From: an uncultured Eubacterium sp.
Lineage (GTDB): Bacteria > Bacillota > Clostridia > Lachnospirales > Lachnospiraceae
DNA: 64,000 nucleotides
Reading direction: 5' to 3'
Assembly: GCA_910584345.1 (NCBI GenBank)
Contig: CAJTZX010000004.1
Location: 1-64,000 of the forward strand
Made by a program: the position numbers and the translations under genes. Of this stretch, positions 50,376 to 58,565 are shown piece after piece. Each line of letters opens with the position of its first letter. Positions within the stretch are counted from its first letter, which is position 1. Under the pieces are notes generated by a model. It did no database searches. It worked only from the letters and a program-made list of their open reading frames with translations, and was not told the DNA's origin.

Positions 50376-51587
50376 ATGAAACAGCATTTACTGCATACCC
50401 CGGAAGGTGTCAGAGATATCTATCAGGGAGAATGCGAAAAGAAACTATATCTGGAAGATAAATTACACAATATATTAAAAACTTATGGCTATCATCCAAT
50501 TCAGACACCGTCTTTTGAATTTTTTGATATTTTTGGGAAAGAGGTCGGTACGACAAAGTCGAAAGATTTATATAAGTTTTTTGACCGGGAGGGCAATACG
50601 CTCGTACTTCGTCCGGATATCACGCCTTCGATTGCACGCGTAGCGGCAAACTATTTTATGGAAGAATCCATGCCGATCCGTTTTTGCTATAAAGGGAATA
50701 CGTTTATCAATACAGGGAGTTTGCAGGGACGTCTGAAAGAAAACACGCAGTTAGGAGCGGAGCTCATTGGTGATAATACGGTGGATGCTGATGCAGAGAT
50801 TTTATCGATGGTGGTAGAATGCCTGCTTCATGCAGGCTTAAAGGAATTTCAATTAAGTGTCGGGCATGTAGGTATTTTGCAGGGAATGATGGAAGCGGCG
50901 GGCTTTGATGAAGAGGAAGAAGATATTTTATGTGATCTAATCAGCAATAATAACTTTTTTGGAGTCGAAAGCTTTATCGAAGCCAGACATCTGGATGAAG
51001 GGTTAAAACGTCTGTTTGGTGTAATTGGCAGGCTCTATCAGTCTGCAGAAGAATTTCAGGCGGTCCGTGCGGCAGCAGGGAACTATCCAAAGATTCAGGC
51101 AGCAATGGAACATTTGGAAAAGCTGCAGTCATTGTCCCTGCTTTATGGGATTGATAAATATATCAGCTTTGAGCTTGGTGTGATGAGCAGCTATAAATAT
51201 TACTCCGGCATTATCTTTCATGGATATACATTTGGAAGTGGTGAACCGATCGTAAAAGGCGGCAGGTATGACCGTTTGTTAAAGCATTTTGGCAAAGATG
51301 CGCCAGCTATTGGATTTGTAATTGTGACAGATCAGCTTATGGCAGCACTGTCCAGGCAGCATATTGATACGCCGATGGAACACCTTGGTCAGCTGGTTGT
51401 ATATGATGAAGCGCATCGGGAAGACGCAGTGATTTATGCAAGGAAGCAGCGGGCAGCCGGATGCAGTGTGGAATTGATTTTAAAAGTGTCCGGGCGGACA
51501 AATGCAGATTATGAAGCATATGCGAAACGCAGACAGATTGCAAGAGTACAGTTTATGGATGGAAACGAACCAGTCAAAATGTTTTGA
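50376..51587 (+). CDS. hisZ: ATP phosphoribosyltransferase regulatory subunit
   Basis: A 403-residue HisZ, a histidyl-tRNA-synthetase-like protein without ligase function. TPEGVRDIYQGE, YGYHPIQTPSFEFFDIFGKEVG, RPDITPSIARVA (motif 2 region) and GGRYDRLLKHFGK are present; the anticodon-type C-terminal domain is much reduced. It is required with the short-form HisG. AAGGAG precedes the ATG. It is the first gene of the cluster hisZ-hisG-hisD-hisIE. Confidence 0.95.
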   Translation: MKQHLLHTPEGVRDIYQGECEKKLYLEDKLHNILKTYGYHPIQTPSFEFFDIFGKEVGTTKSKDLYKFFDREGNTLVLRPDITPSIARVAANYFMEESMPIRFCYKGNTFINTGSLQGRLKENTQLGAELIGDNTVDADAEILSMVVECLLHAGLKEFQLSVGHVGILQGMMEAAGFDEEEEDILCDLISNNNFFGVESFIEARHLDEGLKRLFGVIGRLYQSAEEFQAVRAAAGNYPKIQAAMEHLEKLQSLSLLYGIDKYISFELGVMSSYKYYSGIIFHGYTFGSGEPIVKGGRYDRLLKHFGKDAPAIGFVIVTDQLMAALSRQHIDTPMEHLGQLVVYDEAHREDAVIYARKQRAAGCSVELILKVSGRTNADYEAYAKRRQIARVQFMDGNEPVKMF

Positions 51588-51611
51588 TGGATATGGATGG
51601 AGATAAGATTT

Positions 51612-52280
51612 ATGGAAGAAAACAGATATTTGACATTTGCTCTTGGCAAAGGCAGGCTTGCCAAAAAGACATTGGCGCTGTTTGAAAAAATCGGTATTAC
51701 CTGTGAAGAAATGAAAGATAAAGATACAAGAAAGCTGATTTTTGTGAATGAAGAAGAAAAAATGCGCTTTTTTTTGTCAAAAGGACCAGATGTGCCGACT
51801 TATGTGGAATATGGCGCTGCGGATATCGGAATCGTTGGAGAAGATACGATATTAGAAGAAAACCGTAAGATTTTTGAAGTGCTGGATCTTGGATTTGGCA
51901 AGTGCAGGATGTGTGTCTGCGGGCCCAATGAGGCAGGGGAGCTTTTGCAGAAACGGGAATGGATCCGGGTAGCTTCCAAGTATCCGAGAATTGCAAAAGA
52001 TTATTTTTATAATAAAAAACATCAGACGGTAGAAATTATTAAATTAAACGGATCTATTGAACTAGCTCCGATCGTGGGTTTGTCAGAGGTGATTGTGGAT
52101 ATTGTAGAAACCGGTTCCACACTGCGTGAAAACGGGCTGCAGGTGTTGGAAGAAGTCTGTCCGCTGTCTGCCAGAATGGTTGTCAATCCGGTCAGTATGA
52201 AAATGGAACATGAACGCATCACCAGGCTGATTGCTCTTTTAAAAGAAGAGCTGAGCAAAGAAACGATTGAGACGAGATAA
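51612..52280 (+). CDS. hisG: ATP phosphoribosyltransferase, short form
   Basis: A 222-residue HisG_S that commits PRPP and ATP to histidine synthesis. It reads YLTFALGKGRLAKKTLALFE, PDVPTYVEYGAADIGIVGED, RVASKYPRIAKDYF and DIVETGSTLRENGL (PRPP loop). The C-terminal regulatory domain of long HisG is missing, as expected beside hisZ. ATG 51612 follows GGAGATAAG; an ATG five codons earlier overlaps that site. Confidence 0.96.
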   Translation: MEENRYLTFALGKGRLAKKTLALFEKIGITCEEMKDKDTRKLIFVNEEEKMRFFLSKGPDVPTYVEYGAADIGIVGEDTILEENRKIFEVLDLGFGKCRMCVCGPNEAGELLQKREWIRVASKYPRIAKDYFYNKKHQTVEIIKLNGSIELAPIVGLSEVIVDIVETGSTLRENGLQVLEEVCPLSARMVVNPVSMKMEHERITRLIALLKEELSKETIETR

Positions 52281-52298
52281 AACAGGGAGTGAATAGCA

Positions 52299-53594
52299 TT
52301 GAAAATTGTAAAACTGACAAAAGAAACGACGAAAAATTTATTGGAAGAGCTGCTGCAAAGAAGTCCGAACAGCTATGGTGAGTATGAAAGCCGGGTTAAT
52401 GAGATTATTGAAAATGTTCGGGCCAAACGGGATGAGGCAGTGTTTGACTATACGAAACGTTTTGATGGGGCACAGATTTGTGCAGAAAATATTTTGGTTA
52501 CAAAAGATGAGATTCAGAAAGCTTATGAACAAGTGGATCCGTCTTTACTTAAGGTCATTCGTGCAGCGCTTGTGAATATCAGAAGCTTTCATGAAAAGCA
52601 GCGTCAGCAGTCCTGGTTTGCTTCTGAGGAAAATGGAATATTATTGGGACAAAAAATTACGCCTTTAAAAACGGCCGGTGTGTATGTTCCTGGCGGCAAA
52701 GCAGTATATCCGTCCTCGGTACTGATGAATATCGTTCCGGCGAAGGTGGCCGGTGTAGATCGGATTATTATGACTACGCCGCCGGATCAGAATGGGGACG
52801 TCTGTCCGTCTACGTTAGTCGCTGCAAAAGAAGCAGGTGCGGATGAAATTTACAAAGTCGGAGGTGCACAGGCGATTGCGGCGATGGCATTTGGTACACA
52901 GAGCATACCGCAGGTAGACAAGATTGTGGGACCGGGAAATATTTATGTGGCGCTTGCAAAAAAAGCAGTGTTTGGTTATGTCAGCATTGATTCTATTGCG
53001 GGCCCAAGCGAGATTTTAGTATTGGCGGATGAAACGGCAAATCCGGTATATGCCGCTGCGGATTTGCTTTCACAGGCAGAGCATGATGAGATGGCTTCTG
53101 CCATACTCATTACGACTTCGATGGAACTTGCACAGAAGGTTTCGAAAGAAACAGACCGGTTTTTAGAAAAGCTATCACGCAAAGAGATTATTCAAAAATC
53201 TCTGGATCGTTACGGGTACATTTTAGTAGCAGAAAGTATGGATGAGGCAATACAGGCTGCAAATGAAATTGCCTCGGAACATTTGGAAATACTTACAAAA
53301 GATCCGTTTGAGACGATGACGAAAATAAGAAATGCCGGGGCTATATTTGTAGGCCCATACAGCAGCGAGCCATTAGGAGATTACTTTGCAGGACCAAATC
53401 ATGTACTGCCGACAAATGGCACAGCTAGATTTTTCTCAGCGTTGAGCGTGGACGATTTTATTAAAAAATCAAGTATTATTTCTTATTCCAGGGAGGCGTT
53501 GGAGCCGGTTTACAAAGATATTGTACAGTTTGCACAATCCGAACAGCTGACGGCACATGCAAACTCCATCAAGGTGCGCTTTGAAGACCAATGA
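52299..53594 (+). CDS. hisD: Histidinol dehydrogenase
   Basis: A 431-residue zinc-dependent dehydrogenase making histidine from histidinol in two steps. Motifs are YVPGGKAVYPSSVLMN, KVGGAQAIAAMAFGT, DKIVGPGNIYVALAKK, IDSIAGPSEILVLAD, LLSQAEHDEMA and the final GPNHVLPTNGTARFFS with conserved His residues. The start is TTG at 52299 with GGGAGTG upstream. It is followed by a 184-base gap with short direct repeats before the next his gene. Confidence 0.96.
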   Translation: MKIVKLTKETTKNLLEELLQRSPNSYGEYESRVNEIIENVRAKRDEAVFDYTKRFDGAQICAENILVTKDEIQKAYEQVDPSLLKVIRAALVNIRSFHEKQRQQSWFASEENGILLGQKITPLKTAGVYVPGGKAVYPSSVLMNIVPAKVAGVDRIIMTTPPDQNGDVCPSTLVAAKEAGADEIYKVGGAQAIAAMAFGTQSIPQVDKIVGPGNIYVALAKKAVFGYVSIDSIAGPSEILVLADETANPVYAAADLLSQAEHDEMASAILITTSMELAQKVSKETDRFLEKLSRKEIIQKSLDRYGYILVAESMDEAIQAANEIASEHLEILTKDPFETMTKIRNAGAIFVGPYSSEPLGDYFAGPNHVLPTNGTARFFSALSVDDFIKKSSIISYSREALEPVYKDIVQFAQSEQLTAHANSIKVRFEDQ

Positions 53595-53681
53595 TTTGCG
53601 AAGAAATGACAATAATCATGGAATTTAAATAGTTGATTTAGAAATGAATAAGGATTTAAGGAACATCATGGTTAAGAAAAC

Positions 53682-53769
53682 ACGAATTTTGAAAATACGA
53701 ATCTTGAAAATTTAAATTAAGAAAACAAAGATTAGTTTATAATAATTGATAGAAATAATTGATAGAAAG
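53682..53769. repeat. Short direct repeats before hisIE
   Basis: Two 15-bp units (ACGAATTTTGAAAAT, ACGAATCTTGAAAAT; 53682-53711) and two 13-bp units (AATTGATAGAAAT, AATTGATAGAAAG; 53744-53769) fill part of the 184-base AT-rich gap between hisD and the HisIE gene. Confidence 0.85.
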
Positions 53770-53778
53770 GTTTGTGCT

Positions 53779-55059
53779 ATGGAACAGAAAATATTAGCGG
53801 CTACGTTATATTTAAAAGACGGAGTGCCCGTAAAGGGGCCGGATGATCTGACTCCTGCAGGAGATTTGAACTTTCTTGCAAAAGTATATAATGATGGCGG
53901 CATTGATAAAATATTTGTATTTGATTTGTCAAACGACGATCAGGAACATGAAAAAAATATACATGTGATCAGGGAATTAAATCGGCTGATAGAAATACCG
54001 ACTTGCGGCGGGGGAAATGTAAACCGGCTGGAAGATATAAAAAAACTATTGTATGCAGGGTGTAAACAAGTGTTGATTAACGGTTCCAAGTCGTATTGCT
54101 TTGCGCTGGTGGATGAGGCATCTTCCCGATTTGGGCATGAAAAAATACTTGTATCTGTGAAAAACATAGATTTTGTTTTTAAACATAAAGAAGTTATCAA
54201 AGAAAAGATTCATGAAATGCTTGTTATGGAGCCTAAAATGCTGGATTCCATCGAAAATCTGACAGATACGCAGTATGTCGCACTCTGTGAAAAAAACGAT
54301 TTGGAGCATATGTTAAATATTTTGCAGCGTGAACATTCCCGCGGCATTTACGGTTCGTTTTTAAATGACGTTGAAATCAATGCCATGGAGCTAAAATCAA
54401 CACTTTCTGCGCATGGCATTAAAATGGATAATTTTGAGCCTGCATTAAAATGGAATGATTTTAAACTAAACGCGCATGGGCTGATTCCTGTAATTGCGCA
54501 GGATTACCGTACAGGCAAGGTACTGATGTTAGCCTATATGAATGAAGAAGCCTTTAACAAAACGATTACTACCGGAAAAATGACCTATTACAGCAGAAGC
54601 CGCAAAGAACTTTGGATGAAAGGCGCTACTTCTGGAAATATTCAGTATGTGAAAGTACTGACCGCGGACTGTGATAAAGACACGATTCTTGCAAAAGTAT
54701 CCCAAGTAGGCGTAGCCTGTCACACAGGGCAGTACAGTTGTTTTCACAATGAGATCGTACATAAGGAATATATTGAACGGAATCCTCTGAAAGTCTTTGA
54801 AGATGAATACGCGATTATTCATGACCGTAAAATCCATCCGAAAGAAGGCTCTTATACAAATTATCTGTTTGATAAAGGATTGGATAAGATACTGAAAAAG
54901 GTTGGGGAAGAAGCGACAGAAATTGTAATTGCAGCGAAAAATCCGGACGCAGAAGAGATAAAATATGAAGCGGCTGATTTTCTGTATCATTTGATGGTAT
55001 TAATGGTAGAAAAAGGATTGACCTGGGAAGATATTACAGGAGAGCTTTCACAGCGTTAA
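53779..55059 (+). CDS. hisI: HisA/HisF-like domain fused to HisI and HisE (trifunctional-looking HisIE)
   Basis: A 426-residue fusion. Residues 1-220 are a HisA/HisF-like TIM barrel (YLKDGVPVKG, GDLNFLAKVYNDGGIDKIFVFDLS, IPTCGGGNVNRLEDIKKLLYAG), but later barrel parts are diverged and lack the second phosphate-loop pattern, so its activity is uncertain. Residues 235-325 are HisI (phosphoribosyl-AMP cyclohydrolase: GLIPVIAQDYRTGKVLMLAYMN, DCDKDTIL, CHTGQYSCFH zinc/active site). Residues 345-426 are HisE (KVGEEATEIVIAAKN, YEAADFLYHLMVLM). The start at 53779 has GAAAGG upstream. hisB, C, H, A and F are not in the window. Confidence 0.9.
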   Translation: MEQKILAATLYLKDGVPVKGPDDLTPAGDLNFLAKVYNDGGIDKIFVFDLSNDDQEHEKNIHVIRELNRLIEIPTCGGGNVNRLEDIKKLLYAGCKQVLINGSKSYCFALVDEASSRFGHEKILVSVKNIDFVFKHKEVIKEKIHEMLVMEPKMLDSIENLTDTQYVALCEKNDLEHMLNILQREHSRGIYGSFLNDVEINAMELKSTLSAHGIKMDNFEPALKWNDFKLNAHGLIPVIAQDYRTGKVLMLAYMNEEAFNKTITTGKMTYYSRSRKELWMKGATSGNIQYVKVLTADCDKDTILAKVSQVGVACHTGQYSCFHNEIVHKEYIERNPLKVFEDEYAIIHDRKIHPKEGSYTNYLFDKGLDKILKKVGEEATEIVIAAKNPDAEEIKYEAADFLYHLMVLMVEKGLTWEDITGELSQR

Positions 55060-55159
55060 ATGCTAAGTAATTTTACAACAGCATTAAAAAAATGGAATAG
55101 CAAGAACCTGTCTGCATAAAATATAACAAGTAAAACAGATTTGATTTTAGGAGTTATCT

Positions 55160-55456
55160 ATGCATGGAAATGATTATGCGCAGGCGAGAAAACAATATGT
55201 GGAAGAAGTACGGCGGTCTTTTCAACATGCACAGCCGGATGAATATGAGGAAGAACTGCAGACAGGAACCGCATCGTTTTTTAAGGTGCGGCTGCTGATT
55301 GCAGTTTGTATTTTTGCGGCTTTTGTTCTGTGTGACAGGACAGGAAGCCGTTTTTATAATTATACAACGAAAGAAGTTGTATCCATGCTGAAACAAGAAC
55401 GGTTTCGAACACAGCTGGATGCGATACGGGAGGCGTGGAATTCGCTTTCAGAGTAA
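55160..55456 (+). CDS. Hypothetical single-pass membrane protein
   Basis: A 98-residue protein with an acidic cytoplasmic N-terminus (QYVEEVRRSFQHAQPDEYEEEL), one transmembrane helix (about residues 44-60, VRLLIAVCIFAAFVLCD) and a short outer helix (TTKEVVSMLKQERFRTQLDAI). I recognise it only as the kind of small membrane protein found after his genes in Lachnospiraceae; no function can be given. AGGAGTTATC lies before the ATG. Confidence 0.7.
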   Translation: MHGNDYAQARKQYVEEVRRSFQHAQPDEYEEELQTGTASFFKVRLLIAVCIFAAFVLCDRTGSRFYNYTTKEVVSMLKQERFRTQLDAIREAWNSLSE

Positions 55457-55480
55457 AAGTTGTCTATGGAGGTAAATGAA

Positions 55481-55813
55481 ATGGCTATTACAGTAAATAT
55501 TTTTTATTGCGGAGTGAACGGAAATGCAAGAAAATTTGCAGAAGAGATGGTTGCAAGCGGTGTTGTGCACGATATCCGGGCAGAAGAAGGAAACATAAGG
55601 TATGAATATTTTTTCCCAATGGATGATAAGGAAACAGTGCTTTTAATTGACAGCTGGAAGGATCAGCATTCCATAGATGTTCACCATGCTTCTCCTATGA
55701 TGGCAAAGATTACTGACCTTCGGGAGAAGTACGATCTGCATATGAGGGTGGAACGGTATGTGTCTGATGAAACTGGGATTCCTGTGGCAGACAGGGCATT
55801 TGTAAAGGAATAA
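55481..55813 (+). CDS. ABM-domain putative quinol monooxygenase
   Basis: A 110-residue dimeric alpha/beta-barrel (antibiotic biosynthesis monooxygenase) protein: AITVNIFYCGVNGNARKFAEEMVASGVVHDIRAEEGNIRYEYFFP, LLIDSWKDQHSIDVHHASPMMAKI. This is the YgiN-like group, proposed to oxidise quinols or act on small aromatics; the substrate is unknown. ATG 55481 has GGAGG 9 bases upstream, and an earlier ATG overlaps that site. Confidence 0.85.
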   Translation: MAITVNIFYCGVNGNARKFAEEMVASGVVHDIRAEEGNIRYEYFFPMDDKETVLLIDSWKDQHSIDVHHASPMMAKITDLREKYDLHMRVERYVSDETGIPVADRAFVKE

Positions 55814-55868
55814 GGGCTGTTTGTTTTCAGAAAAAGGCATATTTAAAGTATTATATTTTTTTCTTAGA

Positions 55869-55897
55869 TTGTATAACAGCCTGAAATCGTATATAAT
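55869..55897 (+). promoter_or_regulatory. Promoter of the SEC-C protein gene
   Basis: TTGTAT (55869-55874), 17 bases and TATAAT (55892-55897), 54 bases before the start codon. Confidence 0.7.
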
Positions 55898-55951
55898 AAA
55901 GTATCTGTTAAAAATAATTATTTCAAAAGAAGAAAGGATTTTGCTATTGCT

Positions 55952-57265
55952 ATGGGCCAATTACAATTCAAGGAAGCATTGGAACACATCACTTATCACA
56001 CACCCGCCTTTCCGCAGGAAGAATTTGATATTATTCGTCAAAACTTTGATGAAGCGAAACCGTTTTTTTATGAAGCTCTTGACTATACACATGCAAACCC
56101 GGAAAGTGTGCCGGATGAATATGAACTGCATTTTTATGCACTTTTATTTTTGGGCGAATTTAAAGACAGGGATTCCTTTGAAAAAATTGTGGAATATGTA
56201 TCTGTAACTTCCGACCAGCTGGACTTCTTGCTGGGAGATTTTGTTACAGAAGGTTTAAAAGATGTTATTTATAATACTTATAATGGAAATTTGGAGTTGT
56301 TAAAAAATACGATACGAAACAAGGATGTTTGCATATATGTCCGTAGCGCAATGCTCGATGTGATGGGTCAGCTCTTTTTGGACGGTATGCTCGCAAAAGA
56401 AGATCTGCAAAATTTTTTAAAAGAACAATTTGCTGCAAAAGAAGATGAACAGGAAGAAATTTATACCTTTGCTGTAGAAATAAGCTGCAAATGTCACCTG
56501 GTTGAATTGATGCCAGATATTCGCAAACTGTATGATGAAGATAAAATAGACTCATTCATAGTTGGAAGTTATGACGACTGTCTGGATCTTATGTTTCAAT
56601 ATTATGAAAATAATGATCTGAATATTTTATGTAAATCGCCTGTTTCTGCTGATCAGATTAAAGACTGGCCGATGTTTGAACAAAATTCGAAAAAGAAGGC
56701 AAAGCCGGATTATGAAAAACTAATAAAAAATCTATCTGAAAATACGGCTCCCAAACCTCAGAAAAAAAGAAAAATTGGTCGTAACGATCCATGTCCTTGT
56801 GGAAGTGGAAAGAAATATAAAAACTGCTGCCTGAATAAGCCGAAGGAAGTAATGACGCAAATAGAAAGTGACGAAGAACGGGAAAAGAGGCTGCGCTATT
56901 ATCCGCCGGTTGGAACAGAGCGTGTCGAAAGCCGGATTTATCTAGAAGACTATTTTGATAAAGAAAGTATTGAAACAGACCAGCTTCTTTATCTTGCGAT
57001 GAAAGATCGTCCTGTTTCATTCTTTGGTATAAATGTTTCTGATAAGTCTACGAACAAAAAAAGAGAACTTGCTTATCTTCTGGAAGCATTTGACAGATTT
57101 CGTGACCGGATGCAAAAAGAACAGATTCCATCGATTGCAGCATATGATAAAAAATATTCCATCCATTATTTGTGTAAAGAATGGTTGGCGGAACTTGAAG
57201 CTTTGCTGCAAGAAAGCGGGGATACAGAAGAAAGGGATGAAGTATTAAAATATTATAATGAATAA
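55952..57265 (+). CDS. SEC-C motif protein with helical N-terminal domain
   Basis: A 437-residue soluble protein. Residues 1-250 are helical and acidic, resembling DUF1186-type repeats (YALLFLGEFKDRDSFEKIVEYV, LLGDFVTEGLKDVIYNTYNG). A zinc-binding SEC-C motif, GRNDPCPCGSGKKYKNCC (about residues 276-293), follows, as at the end of SecA. A C-terminal part (300-437) is charged and helical. The function is unknown; SEC-C suggests contact with ribosomes, SecB or nucleic acid. AGAAAGGA is about 14 bases before the ATG, longer than usual, so the start may be slightly different. Confidence 0.85.
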   Translation: MGQLQFKEALEHITYHTPAFPQEEFDIIRQNFDEAKPFFYEALDYTHANPESVPDEYELHFYALLFLGEFKDRDSFEKIVEYVSVTSDQLDFLLGDFVTEGLKDVIYNTYNGNLELLKNTIRNKDVCIYVRSAMLDVMGQLFLDGMLAKEDLQNFLKEQFAAKEDEQEEIYTFAVEISCKCHLVELMPDIRKLYDEDKIDSFIVGSYDDCLDLMFQYYENNDLNILCKSPVSADQIKDWPMFEQNSKKKAKPDYEKLIKNLSENTAPKPQKKRKIGRNDPCPCGSGKKYKNCCLNKPKEVMTQIESDEEREKRLRYYPPVGTERVESRIYLEDYFDKESIETDQLLYLAMKDRPVSFFGINVSDKSTNKKRELAYLLEAFDRFRDRMQKEQIPSIAAYDKKYSIHYLCKEWLAELEALLQESGDTEERDEVLKYYNE

Positions 57266-57334
57266 GAAAATGATATGTATGTGTAGATCCGGAAGGTGGT
57301 CTGGGCGATTTCGAAAAATAATTTTAAAAACCAC

Positions 57335-57364
57335 TTGACGAACAAAGATCAAATATGCTATTCT
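57335..57364 (+). promoter_or_regulatory. Promoter of the rplU operon
   Basis: TTGACG (57335-57340), an 18-base spacer and TATTCT (57359-57364). Confidence 0.6.
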
Positions 57365-57367
57365 TTA

Positions 57368-57447
57368 TGAGTATGCCGCACAACGAGGTTTTAAGCATGT
57401 GCTTTACACATCACCACAGTTGGCGAGTAATGATAAATAGGAGGTGC
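57368..57447 (+). ncRNA. Ribosomal protein L21 leader
   Basis: The untranslated region from GAGTATGCCGCACAACGAGG through TTTTAAGCATGTGC and the CACCACAGTTGG segment to the ribosome site resembles the Firmicutes L21 leader RNA that controls rplU-rpmA by binding the ribosomal protein. An open frame through it is not a coding start. Confidence 0.7.
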
Positions 57448-57450
57448 CAA

Positions 57451-57759
57451 ATGTACGCAATTATAGCAACAGGTGGTAAACAGTACAAAGTATCCGAAGG
57501 CGATATCATTACCATTGAAAAGCTTGGGGCGCAGGCGGGAGAAAATGTAACATTCGATCAGGTTTTAGCCGTAAGCAATGGGGAATTAACAGTCGGTAAT
57601 CCGATCGTTGCAAATGCAACTGTCACAGCTTCTGTGATTAAAGAAGGCCGGGCAAAGAAAGTCATCGTTTACAAGTACAAGAGAAAAACCGGCTATCATA
57701 AGAAAAATGGCCACAGACAGTCATTTACTCAGGTTAAGATTGAAAAAATCAACGCCTAA
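57451..57759 (+). CDS. rplU: 50S ribosomal protein L21
   Basis: A 102-residue L21: MYAIIATGGKQYKVSEGDIITIEKL, VIVYKYKRKTGYHKKNGHRQSFTQVKIEKI. The start at 57451 has AGGAGGTG 5 bases upstream. It is the first gene of a unit rplU-prp-rpmA-obg-yhbY-nadD-yqeK-rsfS that couples ribosome assembly and NAD synthesis genes, as in most Firmicutes. Confidence 0.98.
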   Translation: MYAIIATGGKQYKVSEGDIITIEKLGAQAGENVTFDQVLAVSNGELTVGNPIVANATVTASVIKEGRAKKVIVYKYKRKTGYHKKNGHRQSFTQVKIEKINA

Positions 57760-57783
57760 AGTTATCACGAAGCAGGAATTGTA

Positions 57784-58113
57784 ATGATTAAAATCACAAT
57801 TTATCAGAATCAGTCGGGAAAGTACGAACGGCTTCATTGTATTGGACATGCCGGATTTGCCAAGGCAGGCGAGGACATTGTATGTGCCGGTATTTCCGCA
57901 TTAGTTATTAATACATTAAATGCAATAGAAAAACTGACAGACGAAGCATTTCAGGCTGAAACAAATCAGGAATCAGGTCTGATTGATGTCAGATTTCAAA
58001 AACCTGTCGGACATGACGGGAAGCTGCTTTTAGACGCGCTGGTTCTGGGCTTGCAGGATATACAAAACCAATATGGAACAAATTATAGTTTATTATCATT
58101 TAAGGAGGTGTAG
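57784..58113 (+). CDS. prp: Ribosomal-processing cysteine protease Prp
   Basis: A 109-residue Prp (YsxB family). The catalytic dyad is His in CIGHAGFA (about residue 22) and Cys in EDIVCAGISAL (about residue 34). Prp removes the N-terminal extension of L27, the product of the next gene, which carries the expected target sequence. The gene lies 3 bases before rpmA. Confidence 0.95.
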   Translation: MIKITIYQNQSGKYERLHCIGHAGFAKAGEDIVCAGISALVINTLNAIEKLTDEAFQAETNQESGLIDVRFQKPVGHDGKLLLDALVLGLQDIQNQYGTNYSLLSFKEV

Positions 58114-58116
58114 AAC

Positions 58117-58404
58117 ATGTTTGCATTAAACCTTCAGTATTTTGCGCATAAAAAGGGTGTTGGTTCTACTAAGAACGGACGTGACTCTGAAGCGAAACGA
58201 TTAGGTGCGAAAAGAGCAGACGGACAGTTTGTAAAAGCTGGAAATATTCTCTACAGACAGCGTGGAACCAAGATTCATCCGGGAAACAATGTCGGCAGAG
58301 GCGGCGACGATACATTATTCGCATTAACAGACGGTATTCTGAGATTTGAAAGAAAAGGAAGAGATAAAAAACAGGCTTCCGTATATCCGGTAGTAAACGA
58401 GTAA
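58117..58404 (+). CDS. rpmA: 50S ribosomal protein L27 with Prp-cleaved extension
   Basis: A 95-residue L27. It begins with the extension MFALNLQYFA before HKKGVGSTKNGRDSEAKRLG; in Firmicutes Prp cuts after the FA of a (L/M)xLxLQxFA sequence. Mature L27 would therefore start at HKKG. The remainder (GNILYRQRGTKIHPGNNVGRGGDDTLFAL) is typical. AAGGAGGTG precedes the ATG. Confidence 0.98.
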   Translation: MFALNLQYFAHKKGVGSTKNGRDSEAKRLGAKRADGQFVKAGNILYRQRGTKIHPGNNVGRGGDDTLFALTDGILRFERKGRDKKQASVYPVVNE

Positions 58405-58565
58405 TCTGCATCAGGCAGTACCGTTGTAACCACAGATACCGCTGCATATTTTTTCATCGACAGGGTCGTTTCCTGGGGCGGTGCTGCATCCCCTAAGGAC
58501 GGACATGTTTTATGAAAAAATAGGCAGCGGTATTTTTGTTATTAAAAAGGTTAGGAGATCACCAT
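58405..58565. other. Leader between rpmA and obg
   Basis: A 161-base stretch without a gene. It contains GGGG...CCCC and GCAGTACCG-type elements able to form weak hairpins, but no convincing terminator or promoter. AGGAGATC at its end is the obg ribosome site. Confidence 0.5.

Noticed and set aside
50188..50379. A 63-codon frame between recU and hisZ
   Set aside because: It begins inside the his promoter and overlaps the hisZ start; no conserved pattern or ribosome site.
57355..57450. An upstream extension of rplU
   Set aside because: This DNA is the L21 leader RNA; the real start at 57451 has AGGAGGTG and the invariant MYAII start of L21.
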